In this document: positions 26,252-34,351 of the stretch, one piece after another
Layout: each line of letters opens with the position of its first letter
Numbering within the stretch: the stretch's first letter is position 1
Assembly: GCA_023433345.1 (NCBI GenBank)
Contig: JAEZDA010000024.1
Location: 1-52,685 of the forward strand
Direction of reading: 5' to 3'
DNA: 52,685 nucleotides
DNA from: Bacteroidota bacterium
GTDB lineage: Bacteria > Bacteroidota > Bacteroidia > Chitinophagales > Chitinophagaceae
Translations under genes and position numbers: made by a program
The notes under the pieces: generated by a model
The model's database searches: none
What the model was told of the DNA's origin: nothing
What the model saw: the letters and a program-made list of their open reading frames with translations, nothing else

Positions 26252-28213
26252 ATGCAAAAGTTCCTGCTCCCAATTCTTGCAGCGCTGTTTTTTATTTCAC
26301 CGGCAATTGCGCAGCCTGGTGACAGTGGGCATGTTTCCTGGCAGAGCGCGGTGCAAAAAACCGGAGACACGAAATATAAAATACTGCTTTCAGCAAGCAT
26401 TCCGGAAGGATGGCATGTTTATGCTGCCAATGCCGCAGAAGGTGTGGCAGGCCTGGTGGTTGCTTTTGAAGACAGTTCCTTTTTGGCCGGCCCGGCTCGT
26501 TTAACCGGAACCCTAAAAAAGATCCAGGATCCTGTTTTTGAGAAAGAGATGGAGGTATATCCCGGCCAGTTGAATCTAGAGCAGGAGATCACCTTTTCGT
26601 CAGCCGTGCCCTCAAAAGTATCGCTTATCCTTAGCTACGAAACTGCGGATAAAGAAAACTTCTTACCTGAAGAACAGGTGATCGATATTGTGCTGGACAC
26701 AAATGCCGCTCTAACGGTGAAGGCTACACGCCTTCTGATCCCTTCTATAAATCTAAAGGACCCGAAGGCTGATTGCGGAGGATCTTCCACTGCTTCTTTT
26801 GATGCGGGTTCTTCCGGCCTTATGATGATCTTCTTTTTGGGTTTCCTCGGTGGGCTGGTGGCGCTGCTCACGCCATGCGTATTTCCAATGATACCGCTTA
26901 CGGTTTCCTTTTTCACAAAGAAATCGGGCGCAAACAAAGGCAAAGGTATTTTCCATGCCTTTCTCTACGGCTTTTTCATTTTCCTGATATACGTTTTGTT
27001 AAGCCTGCCTTTCCATTTCCTCGACCAGTTAAACCCCGAAATTCTCAATAACATCTCCACCAATGTTTACCTCAACGTAATCTTTTTTGCAATCTTTGTG
27101 GCCTTTGCATTTTCCTTTTTCGGTTTTTATGAGCTCACGCTACCGTCGTCCATCACAAACAAGGCCGACAGTAAAAGCAGTGCAGGCACATTGATCGGAA
27201 TATTTTTTATGGCGCTCACTCTTGCCATAGTTTCTTTTTCATGCACGGGTCCTATTCTTGGTTCTCTGCTGGCCGGCTCACTTTCACGCGATGGAGGTGC
27301 AATTCAGCTTACAATGGGCATGGCGGGGTTCGGCCTGGCACTGGCACTTCCATTTGCCTTGTTCGCACTCTTTCCTAACTGGCTGAATTCCTTGCCAAAA
27401 TCGGGCGGATGGCTTAATACAGTTAAGGTGGTACTTGGCTTCCTCGAACTTGGGCTCGCCCTTAAATTTCTTTCAAATGCCGATCTTGTAATGCATTGGG
27501 GATTGTTGAAGCGTGAAGTGTTCATCGGCATTTGGGTATTACTTGGTATCGGACTTACTTTATACCTCTTCGGAAAGATCCGTTTCCCGCACGATTCTCC
27601 CGTAAAGAAACTTCATCCTTTTCGTTTATCCCTTGCCGTTATTACCGGGCTTTTCACATTGTATCTTATTCCCGGTCTTACAAACACATCTTACGCAAAC
27701 CGCCCTTTAATCAGCGGCTTTCCACCTCCGTTGTCGCACAGCATCTATCAGCAAAAAACAGATTGCCTGCTGGGTTTGAATTGTGCGCACGATTATGAGG
27801 AAGGATTAAGAATGGCCCGGGAGCAGAATAAGCCGATGCTGATAGATTTTACGGGCTATGCCTGTGTGAATTGCCGTCGAATGGAAGAAAATGTTTGGTC
27901 GAAAGACGAAGTGCTGAGCCTGATGAAGGAAAACTTTATTGTGGTTTCATTATATGTAGATGATAAAAAGAAGCTTCCTGGCGCCGAACAGTTTACTTAT
28001 ACCACACGCGACGGAAATAAAAAGGAAATTAGAACAGTAGGAGATAAGTGGGCAACATTTGAAACAGAAAATATTCAGAATAATGCTCAGCCGCTTTATG
28101 CAATTCTGGACACGAACGAGGTTTTGATGAACCATCCCGTAGATTACACGCCCAATATAAAGGCCTATCGCGAGTGGTTACAATGCGGCCTCAACGCCTT
28201 TTTAAAAAAATAA
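26252..28213 (+). CDS. dsbD: Thiol:disulfide interchange protein DsbD
   Basis: This 653-residue transmembrane electron conduit moves reducing power from cytoplasmic thioredoxin to the periplasm. In order it has a signal peptide (1-20), an alpha-like domain (about 25-150), an eight-or-so-helix membrane domain (about 190-490) with Cys209 (TPCVFP) and Cys331 (SCTGP), and a thioredoxin-like domain with CVNC (Cys538/Cys541). The alpha domain is odd: the positions of the two redox cysteines are Ala132 and Phe137 (YETADKENFLPEE), so it cannot do the usual thiol exchange. The neighbouring 25752-26204 protein keeps the pair. Confidence 0.93.
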   Translation: MQKFLLPILAALFFISPAIAQPGDSGHVSWQSAVQKTGDTKYKILLSASIPEGWHVYAANAAEGVAGLVVAFEDSSFLAGPARLTGTLKKIQDPVFEKEMEVYPGQLNLEQEITFSSAVPSKVSLILSYETADKENFLPEEQVIDIVLDTNAALTVKATRLLIPSINLKDPKADCGGSSTASFDAGSSGLMMIFFLGFLGGLVALLTPCVFPMIPLTVSFFTKKSGANKGKGIFHAFLYGFFIFLIYVLLSLPFHFLDQLNPEILNNISTNVYLNVIFFAIFVAFAFSFFGFYELTLPSSITNKADSKSSAGTLIGIFFMALTLAIVSFSCTGPILGSLLAGSLSRDGGAIQLTMGMAGFGLALALPFALFALFPNWLNSLPKSGGWLNTVKVVLGFLELGLALKFLSNADLVMHWGLLKREVFIGIWVLLGIGLTLYLFGKIRFPHDSPVKKLHPFRLSLAVITGLFTLYLIPGLTNTSYANRPLISGFPPPLSHSIYQQKTDCLLGLNCAHDYEEGLRMAREQNKPMLIDFTGYACVNCRRMEENVWSKDEVLSLMKENFIVVSLYVDDKKKLPGAEQFTYTTRDGNKKEIRTVGDKWATFETENIQNNAQPLYAILDTNEVLMNHPVDYTPNIKAYREWLQCGLNAFLKK

Positions 28214-28250
28214 CCCTTCCTCCGCGAGGGAGAAAGGGCATTTTATTTGG
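28214..28250 (+). terminator. Weak terminator-like hairpin after dsbD
   Basis: CCTC and GAGG pair around CGC, with an outer CCCTT/AAGGG pairing across a bulge, followed by a T-rich stretch. It lies between convergent genes and may serve dsbD. It is weak. Confidence 0.35.
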
Positions 28251-28272
28251 AATTCTTAACCTAAAGACTTTT

Positions 28273-28854
28273 TTATAAAGCGATCTGCTTTTCGGTCATC
28301 ATCTTTCTAAGATTGATAAGACCGTAGCGCATTCTTCCCAAAGCCGTATTGATACTGCAATTGGTAAGTTGTGCGATCTCTTTGAAACTAAGATCAGCAT
28401 AGTGGCGAAGGATAATTACTTCACGCTGATCTTCAGGAAGGAGGTCCACCATCTTCCTTACTTTATCATGGCTTTGCTCAGCCATCATGCGTTGGTCTGC
28501 TCCGGGTTCAGAGAAATTCAACACTTCAAAAATGTCTCTGTCATCGCTGGTTTTGATGCTCGGGCTCCGCTTTACTTTGCGGAAATGATCAACACAAAGG
28601 TTGTGAGCGATCCTCATTGCCCATGGTAAAAATTTTCCTTCATCAGTGTAACGACCACCTTTTAAAGTGTCGATGATGCGGATGAATACTTCCTGGAAAA
28701 TATCTTCGGCGAGATATTTGTCTTTTACCAAAAGGTAAATGGAAGTGAAGATTTTTTCTTTGTAACGAACTACGAGGGTTGAAAGGGCGTTGGCGTCTCC
28801 ATTCATGTAAAGATGTACCAACTGCTGATCAGAGTGGTTTGTCAGGCTTTTCAT
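28273..28854 (-). CDS. ECF-type RNA polymerase sigma factor
   Basis: This 193-residue sigma-70 family ECF protein has region 2 (YLLVKDKYLAEDIFQEVFIRIID, about 38-60, and GKFLPWAMRIAHNLCVDHFRK, about 73-93) and region 4 (LLPEDQREVIILRHYADLSFKEIAQLTNCSINTALGRMRY helix-turn-helix, about 138-178). No anti-sigma gene lies next to it; the downstream neighbour is the convergent dsbD. It is the kind of sigma factor frequent in Bacteroidota that lacks an obvious partner. It is divergent from uvrA across a 252-bp gap that contains an operator-like dyad. Confidence 0.93.
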   Translation of the reverse strand: MKSLTNHSDQQLVHLYMNGDANALSTLVVRYKEKIFTSIYLLVKDKYLAEDIFQEVFIRIIDTLKGGRYTDEGKFLPWAMRIAHNLCVDHFRKVKRSPSIKTSDDRDIFEVLNFSEPGADQRMMAEQSHDKVRKMVDLLPEDQREVIILRHYADLSFKEIAQLTNCSINTALGRMRYGLINLRKMMTEKQIAL

Positions 28855-29020
28855 TTGCTTCTACTGGTTTTTATGGTTTAGGATATTCCAATAAAAGGAG
28901 GCGTAGAAGTCTAATGAGATAGGCTCGCGGCTTTTCACTTTTATTAGATATTGGACTGCTAAATTAGGCACAAAAATCAAACTACCAAATATTTAACTCA
29001 TTATTTTTCAATTAGTTATG

Positions 29021-29047
29021 TCGTAATTTTACTTCGTAAAACTACGA
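29021..29047. promoter_or_regulatory. Operator-like dyad between ECF sigma and uvrA
   Basis: TCGTAATTTTAC (29021-29032) and GTAAAACTACGA (29036-29047) are inverted repeats of 12 bases with one mismatch and a TTC centre. The element lies 60 bp before the uvrA ATG in the only sizeable gap between two divergent genes. Confidence 0.45.
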
Positions 29048-29092
29048 TAGCCACATGTAAAAACGGGCTGGTACGGTCTGGTTTTAAGCATG

Positions 29093-29100
29093 TAAATTTG
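29093..29100 (+). promoter_or_regulatory. Bacteroidota -7 promoter box of uvrA
   Basis: TAAATTTG matches TAnnTTTG and ends 7 bp before the uvrA ATG, implying an almost leaderless transcript if used. Confidence 0.5.
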
Positions 29101-29107
29101 AGCTCCA

Positions 29108-31954
29108 ATGGCTACCACATTAAAGAAAAAGGGTATCGGAAAAATACCTGTTCCTGCAAACGAAATCTTCATAAAAGGCGCCCGCGTTCATAATTTAAAA
29201 AATGTTGACGTGGCAATTCCGGCAAATAAACTGGTGGTTGTAACCGGTGTTTCCGGTTCCGGGAAGTCTTCTCTTACCATAGATACATTATTTGCAGAGG
29301 GGCAAAGAAGGTATGCAGAAAGCCTTAGTGCATACGCGAGGCAATTCATGCAAAGAATGAATAAACCTGATGTAGATTATATCCGCGGATTGTGTCCTGC
29401 CATTGCAATAGAACAAAAAGTTATCACGCGCACCCCGAGAAGTACGGTTGGAAGTATGACGGAGATCTATGATTACCTGCGCCTTTTGTTTGCACGTGCC
29501 GGTAAAACGATTTCCCCCGTAAGTGGTCGTGAGGTTAAAAAAGATGATGTGGCCGATGTGGTTGATGCGATAGATAAGTTGAGCGATGGAGATAAGATAC
29601 TGATACTGGTTCCATTTAAACAAGGTCGCAACAGGGATGTGCGCGAAGAGCTGAACATTACAATACAAAAGGGTTTTTCAAGATTATACAGGAACGGTGA
29701 GATAGTTTCCATCGATGATATTCTCGAGTCGAAGAATGTTGATGGCTTCTTTAATGAGGTTGATGAGAAGAAGAAGCACCATGAAGTATTTCTTTTAATA
29801 GACAGGCTGGTAAAGAAGGAATTTGATGAGGATGATATTCATCGTATATCCGATTCCGTTAGTACGGCTTTTTATGAGGGAGAGGGAATGATGATAGTGG
29901 AGATCAATAATAAAAAGCAGTTGCAGTTCAGCAACCGGTTTGAATTGGATGATATTCGTTTTGAAGAACCCGTCCCAAATTTATTCTCATTTAATAATCC
30001 ATTTGGGGCCTGCCCAACCTGTGAAGGGTTTTCTCAGGTGCTTGGTATCGATCCCGATCTGGTTATTCCTGATAAACGGCTTACATTATATGAAGGCGCT
30101 GTTTCTCCATGGCGCGGAGAAAAGTCGGGATTATGGAAAGATAATTTTATAAGGCATGCAAAGAAATTCAACTTCCCGATCCACACTCCTATAATGGATC
30201 TTACAGGCGAACAGGTGGATGCTCTTTGGAAGGGCAATGAATATGTTGACGGGCTGGACGCGTTTTTCAAAGAAGTAGAGCAGAATCTTTACAAAGTGCA
30301 GTACCGTGTTATGCTCAGCAGGTATCGGGGGAAAACGCTTTGTCCGGATTGTAACGGCTATCGCCTTCGTAAAGAAGCCCTGTATGTAAAGGTTGGCGGC
30401 AAGCACATTGGCGAGTTGTGTGAAATGCCGGTGAAAGATCTTGTTGTATTCATCAGCAAAATCAAATGGAGCGAGTATGAAAGGACCGTTGCGAAAAGAA
30501 TATTGCTTGAGATAAACAACAGGTTGGATACGCTTTTACAGGTAGGTCTCGGTTATCTCACCCTGAACAGGCTTGCGAATTCATTAAGCGGTGGAGAAAG
30601 CCAACGCATTCAGCTAACGAGAAGTCTCGGCTCGAACCTTACTAATTCACTATATATTCTTGATGAACCTTCCATCGGATTGCATAGCCGCGATACAGAA
30701 AGGCTCATCGGTGTGTTAAAGCAACTGCGTGATCTTGGAAATACCGTGATCGTTGTTGAGCATGATGAAATGATGATGCGTGAGGCCGATTATATAATAG
30801 ATATGGGTCCACTCGCAAGTCATTTAGGGGGAGAGGTAATTGCGCAAGGCGATTACAGTGCGATAATCAAAGACAAGGAGAGCCTTACCGGTAAATATCT
30901 TTCCGGTGCTTTAACTATCGATCCTCCCGCACGAACGAGAAAATGGAATCAAAGTATCACTTTGGAAGGTGCCATCCACAACAATTTGAAAAAGATCACG
31001 GTCAGGTTTCCCCTGAATGTATTGTGTGCCGTGAGTGGTGTGAGTGGGAGCGGTAAAACGACCCTGGTTAAGCAGATACTGTATCCTGCTTTAAAAAATC
31101 ACATCGGGGAGTTTGTTGAGAAGCCTGGTTTGTTTAAACGTCTTCATGGTGATCTGGAGGAGATTAACCAGGTAGAGATGGTTGATCAAAACCCTATAGG
31201 CAAGTCCAGCAGAAGCAATCCTGTTACATATATAAAAGCGTATGATGACATCCGCGATCTCTATGCATCGCAGCCGTTGAGTAAGATGCGTGGTTTTCAG
31301 CCTAAACATTTTTCCTTTAATGTGGATGGCGGAAGATGCGATGCCTGCAAAGGTGAGGGCGAACAGGTTGTTGAAATGCAGTTTTTGGCGGATGTGCATC
31401 TTCAATGCGAGGTATGTGGTGGCCGGCGGTTTAAGGATGAAGTATTGGAAGTTACTTTCAAAGAGAAGAATATTTTTGAATTGCTTGAAATGGGGGTTGA
31501 TGAAGCGATAGAATTTCTTTCAGCGAAAGGTTCACCTAAAGAAGCGTTGGATGTAGCGAAAAGATTGCAGCCCTTAAGTGAAGTTGGACTTGGTTATGTA
31601 AAACTTGGACAGTCTTCCGACACACTAAGCGGTGGAGAAGCGCAGCGCGTGAAACTTGCCTCCTTTCTTGGCAAAGGGAAAAAGCAATCGGGCAATATCT
31701 TTTTCATTTTTGATGAACCCACAACAGGCCTCCATTTCCACGACATAAAAAAGTTACTTACTTCATTTAATGCGCTTGTTGAACAAGGCCACACGGTTTT
31801 GGTTATTGAACATAACACCGATGTGTTGAAAAGTGCGGACTGGATCATAGATCTCGGTCCCGAAGCGGGAGAAGATGGAGGGAGTCTGGTGTTTGAAGGA
31901 AAACCCGCAGATCTCGCTAAAGTTAAAGAAAGCCGCACAGGTAAGTATCTTTGA
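29108..31954 (+). CDS. uvrA: Excinuclease ABC subunit UvrA
   Basis: UvrA is the damage-sensing ATPase of nucleotide excision repair and loads UvrB. The 948-residue protein has two ABC ATPase modules. The first Walker A is GVSGSGKSSLTIDTLFAEG (about 46-64), with signature LSGGESQRI and Walker B LYILDEPSIGLH. The second is GVSGSGKTTLVKQ, with signature LSGGEAQRVK and FDEPTTGLH. Zinc-binding cysteines occur in CPTC, CPDC and the CDAC/CEVC module. The length is normal. The end of the gene is followed 7 bp later by a T9SS cargo gene. Confidence 0.98.
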   Translation: MATTLKKKGIGKIPVPANEIFIKGARVHNLKNVDVAIPANKLVVVTGVSGSGKSSLTIDTLFAEGQRRYAESLSAYARQFMQRMNKPDVDYIRGLCPAIAIEQKVITRTPRSTVGSMTEIYDYLRLLFARAGKTISPVSGREVKKDDVADVVDAIDKLSDGDKILILVPFKQGRNRDVREELNITIQKGFSRLYRNGEIVSIDDILESKNVDGFFNEVDEKKKHHEVFLLIDRLVKKEFDEDDIHRISDSVSTAFYEGEGMMIVEINNKKQLQFSNRFELDDIRFEEPVPNLFSFNNPFGACPTCEGFSQVLGIDPDLVIPDKRLTLYEGAVSPWRGEKSGLWKDNFIRHAKKFNFPIHTPIMDLTGEQVDALWKGNEYVDGLDAFFKEVEQNLYKVQYRVMLSRYRGKTLCPDCNGYRLRKEALYVKVGGKHIGELCEMPVKDLVVFISKIKWSEYERTVAKRILLEINNRLDTLLQVGLGYLTLNRLANSLSGGESQRIQLTRSLGSNLTNSLYILDEPSIGLHSRDTERLIGVLKQLRDLGNTVIVVEHDEMMMREADYIIDMGPLASHLGGEVIAQGDYSAIIKDKESLTGKYLSGALTIDPPARTRKWNQSITLEGAIHNNLKKITVRFPLNVLCAVSGVSGSGKTTLVKQILYPALKNHIGEFVEKPGLFKRLHGDLEEINQVEMVDQNPIGKSSRSNPVTYIKAYDDIRDLYASQPLSKMRGFQPKHFSFNVDGGRCDACKGEGEQVVEMQFLADVHLQCEVCGGRRFKDEVLEVTFKEKNIFELLEMGVDEAIEFLSAKGSPKEALDVAKRLQPLSEVGLGYVKLGQSSDTLSGGEAQRVKLASFLGKGKKQSGNIFFIFDEPTTGLHFHDIKKLLTSFNALVEQGHTVLVIEHNTDVLKSADWIIDLGPEAGEDGGSLVFEGKPADLAKVKESRTGKYL

Positions 31955-31961
31955 CCGATCT

Positions 31962-33677
31962 ATGAAGAAGCAATTCCTATTTTATTTCCTTGTAACGATA
32001 TGTTTGTGCGGAAGTACAACTGCTCAGCAATTTGAATGGGCCAGTAGCGGTGATAATTTAAATGGCGGCATCCGTGCATCGGTGCTTGATGCTTCCGGTA
32101 ACATGATCGTGGCAGGCGTTGCAAATATGCCAATGTACTCCACCGGCGGGCAGCAGTTGTATTCATCCTCCGGCGATTCAAAGTCGATAAGCTTGGGAGA
32201 TTTTATGTTTCTCGCGAGTTATTCACCTGAAGGTAAAATAAATTGGATGCGCGAGGTGCAGGGTGCCGATGATCCTGTAGGAATGGGAATAGATAAAGAT
32301 GGAGATATTGTGGTGCTTGCATCTAATGATAGAAATCCTTTTTTCAGGGAAATAGATGTACAGGTAGATGCAGGCCGTTATTTCATATTGCACATTTCCC
32401 TGGAAGGCAGGGTTAAGAAAGTGGTTGCCGATACGCTTGGCCTCTTGCGTGATCCGATGCGCTTCGTGGTAACAAAGGATGGAGACTATCTCGTTACTCA
32501 ATCTGAATACCGTTTAATGGATTCAGGAAAAGGTTATAATGAAGAAGTCAGTTTTTTCGGACTGTATAAATTGAGCAAGGATTTTAAGACTGTGTGGAAG
32601 CAAGAGGTCCGCCGATTCGGCCATCATGGCTATTTTGTTCCGGGAATGCTGCTGGATGAATCGCCTAACGGTGATGTGTATGCGATAGTTTCGGTGGCAG
32701 AAGGCGTGACTTTCGGAAATAGGAAACTGACGCCTCCTGTTGTAGACAGTGTTGGTCAATACAATCCTGCTTATGAAGCTTACCTGGTCTGTTATAGTAA
32801 AGATGGTAAGATGAAATGGGTGCGTGCATCGGGAGGGAAATCGATCTTTTCATCAATAAAAGTTTCCGCTGCAGGAATTTATCTTGGCGGGCATGTGCAC
32901 AACAATCAAAATTTCTTCGGGAGGAAAATTGATACTACCGGAAGAAAGCGGATGGTGCTCGCAGCTTTTGATCTTCAGGGAAATCTTATGTGGGCGGAAA
33001 CGACTACTGCGCACACTATAAGGGCCCTGGCCACAGATCAAAATGAAAATATTTATGCAATAGTAGAAAGTAAGATTTCCTACCCGGATAAACAGATCTT
33101 TTATACGGATACGTTAAGAAATGTTTACGAATCCTTATTGCTTGCAAGCTTTGATGCAAAAGGAAAGTACCGTTGGATAAAACATACGAAGTTACCGATG
33201 AGTACGAACGAAACGCCGAACCTGTTGACAGATCATTGCGGGAACATTTATTTATCGGGCGAACTATGGTGGGTGATGAAAGCCGAGATGAAATGGTTTG
33301 ATGCTGCTCTTGTTAAAGGTTATGGTTATGGCCCAATGCCTTTTGCAGGAAAGATAAAAAACACGCTGCCTTCATTTGTAAAAAACGAACCGGCAAAGTG
33401 TATTATCAGCCCTTCTCCCTGGACGATCATGAATTATCCCAACCCGTTCTCAGGAAGTACAACGGTGCAATATAAAATCACCTATGATGACAGGAAGGTT
33501 TCGCTGGCATTATATGATATCAGTGGAAAAATGATAAGGGTTTTATTTAACGGCAAGCAACATAAAAAGGGAACATACAAAATTTCGCTTTCAGCGCAGG
33601 GAATGGCTGCAGGGGTTTATGTTTTAGTATTAAGAGGAAGTGAAGCGGTGGCCACGGAGCAAATAATGGTTCGGTAG
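31962..33677 (+). CDS. T9SS-exported protein with C-terminal sorting domain
   Basis: This 571-residue protein starts at ATG 31962 (MKKQFLFYFLVTICLCGSTTAQQ, a clear signal peptide). A longer in-frame extension would overlap uvrA and lacks a signal. The body has repeated beta-rich blocks of the SBBP/beta-propeller type (for example GDNLNGGIRASVLDASGNMIVAG). The last 80 residues form a type A T9SS sorting domain: MNYPNPFSGSTTVQY, LALYDISGKMIRVL, GVYVLVLRGSEAVATEQIMV. It should cross the outer membrane through T9SS and be released or anchored. The biological role is unknown. Palindromic repeats follow directly. Confidence 0.88.
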   Translation: MKKQFLFYFLVTICLCGSTTAQQFEWASSGDNLNGGIRASVLDASGNMIVAGVANMPMYSTGGQQLYSSSGDSKSISLGDFMFLASYSPEGKINWMREVQGADDPVGMGIDKDGDIVVLASNDRNPFFREIDVQVDAGRYFILHISLEGRVKKVVADTLGLLRDPMRFVVTKDGDYLVTQSEYRLMDSGKGYNEEVSFFGLYKLSKDFKTVWKQEVRRFGHHGYFVPGMLLDESPNGDVYAIVSVAEGVTFGNRKLTPPVVDSVGQYNPAYEAYLVCYSKDGKMKWVRASGGKSIFSSIKVSAAGIYLGGHVHNNQNFFGRKIDTTGRKRMVLAAFDLQGNLMWAETTTAHTIRALATDQNENIYAIVESKISYPDKQIFYTDTLRNVYESLLLASFDAKGKYRWIKHTKLPMSTNETPNLLTDHCGNIYLSGELWWVMKAEMKWFDAALVKGYGYGPMPFAGKIKNTLPSFVKNEPAKCIISPSPWTIMNYPNPFSGSTTVQYKITYDDRKVSLALYDISGKMIRVLFNGKQHKKGTYKISLSAQGMAAGVYVLVLRGSEAVATEQIMVR

Positions 33678-33739
33678 CAGACGCAATGCATTGCGTCTGT
33701 ACGGTTCGATCAATTGGAGAAAGGCAATGCATTGCCTTT
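33678..33739. repeat. Pair of REP-like perfect palindromes
   Basis: Two related perfect palindromes lie in tandem: 33678-33699 (22 bp, arms CAGACGCAATG / CATTGCGTCTG) and 33720-33739 (20 bp, AAAGGCAATGCATTGCCTTT). Both share the core GCAATGCATTGC and are followed by (T/G)TAC(G/A)GG. They begin one base after the stop of the T9SS gene and could act as its terminator or mRNA 3' end. Confidence 0.75.
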
Positions 33740-33740
33740 G

Positions 33741-33830
33741 TACAGGCCGCGTTAGGGATAGGCAGGCCTACCGTGTAGGCCAGATAGCCCGGCCCCCCGA
33801 GCGAAGCCTCGGAGGGCAACGCCCAAAAAA
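33741..33830 (-). repeat. Composite Bacteroidota intergenic repeat
   Basis: Read on the minus strand this has GGGCGTTGCCC, then a CCGAG/CTCGG hairpin (33797-33812), GCCGGGCTATC, a perfect GGCCTAC/GTAGGCC hairpin (33765-33781), and ends ATCCCTAACGC. From memory, the same order of blocks recurs between genes in many Bacteroidota genomes; I cannot verify this here. Confidence 0.55.
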
Positions 33831-33909
33831 GAATTAGTTAGTAAGCTGTGGTTTAAGGTTCCTGGTCGTCATCAATCTGACGAATTATAGATTCAACATC
33901 AATTTTAAA

Positions 33910-33930
33910 TCGTAACTCGTAAATCGTAAA
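33910..33930. repeat. Three tandem heptamers TCGTAA(C/A)
   Basis: TCGTAAC, TCGTAAA, TCGTAAA lie head to tail and abut the stop codon of the minus-strand DUF4293 gene. The rest of the 33678-33930 gap holds only the palindromic repeats; no gene is seen. Confidence 0.7.
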
Positions 33931-34341
33931 TTACCTCAGCCTGTTGCTCTCACGCACAATTCTGTCGTCTGCACGAATTCCTCTTGCGGCGAGGAAGTAG
34001 AACAGCAATACGAGTGCGTGCAGGATCGCAGTTAAAGAATATGTTCCGGTTTCGTATTCATTGATCTTTGTATAGTAAAGAAAGATCAGGATGGCCTGCA
34101 GGATGATACCGATCAGGCATAGACGAAATTGCAGTTTGCGGTTTGTATAAAGAAAGATGGCCAGGAAGGCAAGCACACCAATCGCCACCGTGAGAATGAG
34201 TATTGGTATTGTAACAGTTCCTGTGATCTCCTGGTACACTGCGTTGCCGGCCAACGTGCCGCTAAAAATTGGAAACTTGATGCTTAGCAATGCGCAGGCT
34301 CCGGCAAGGAAAAGCCATATCGTTTGAATTCTTTGTAACAT
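33931..34341 (-). CDS. DUF4293-family membrane protein
   Basis: This 136-residue protein has four predicted transmembrane segments (about 8-26, 45-68, 74-98 and 103-122). The start MLQRIQTIWLFLAGACALLS is characteristic of the Bacteroidota DUF4293 family. Function is unknown. It lies 10 bp downstream of glyA on the same strand and is likely co-transcribed. Confidence 0.82.
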   Translation of the reverse strand: MLQRIQTIWLFLAGACALLSIKFPIFSGTLAGNAVYQEITGTVTIPILILTVAIGVLAFLAIFLYTNRKLQFRLCLIGIILQAILIFLYYTKINEYETGTYSLTAILHALVLLFYFLAARGIRADDRIVRESNRLR

Positions 34342-34351
34342 AAGTACTTGT

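Noticed and set aside
31875..31961. Longer N-terminus for the T9SS cargo protein
   Set aside because: It would overlap the end of uvrA and hide the signal peptide that begins at 31962.
33814..33830. Minus-strand terminator from the GGGC-AAC-GCCC hairpin with adjacent A run
   Set aside because: On the minus strand the T run precedes the hairpin rather than following it.
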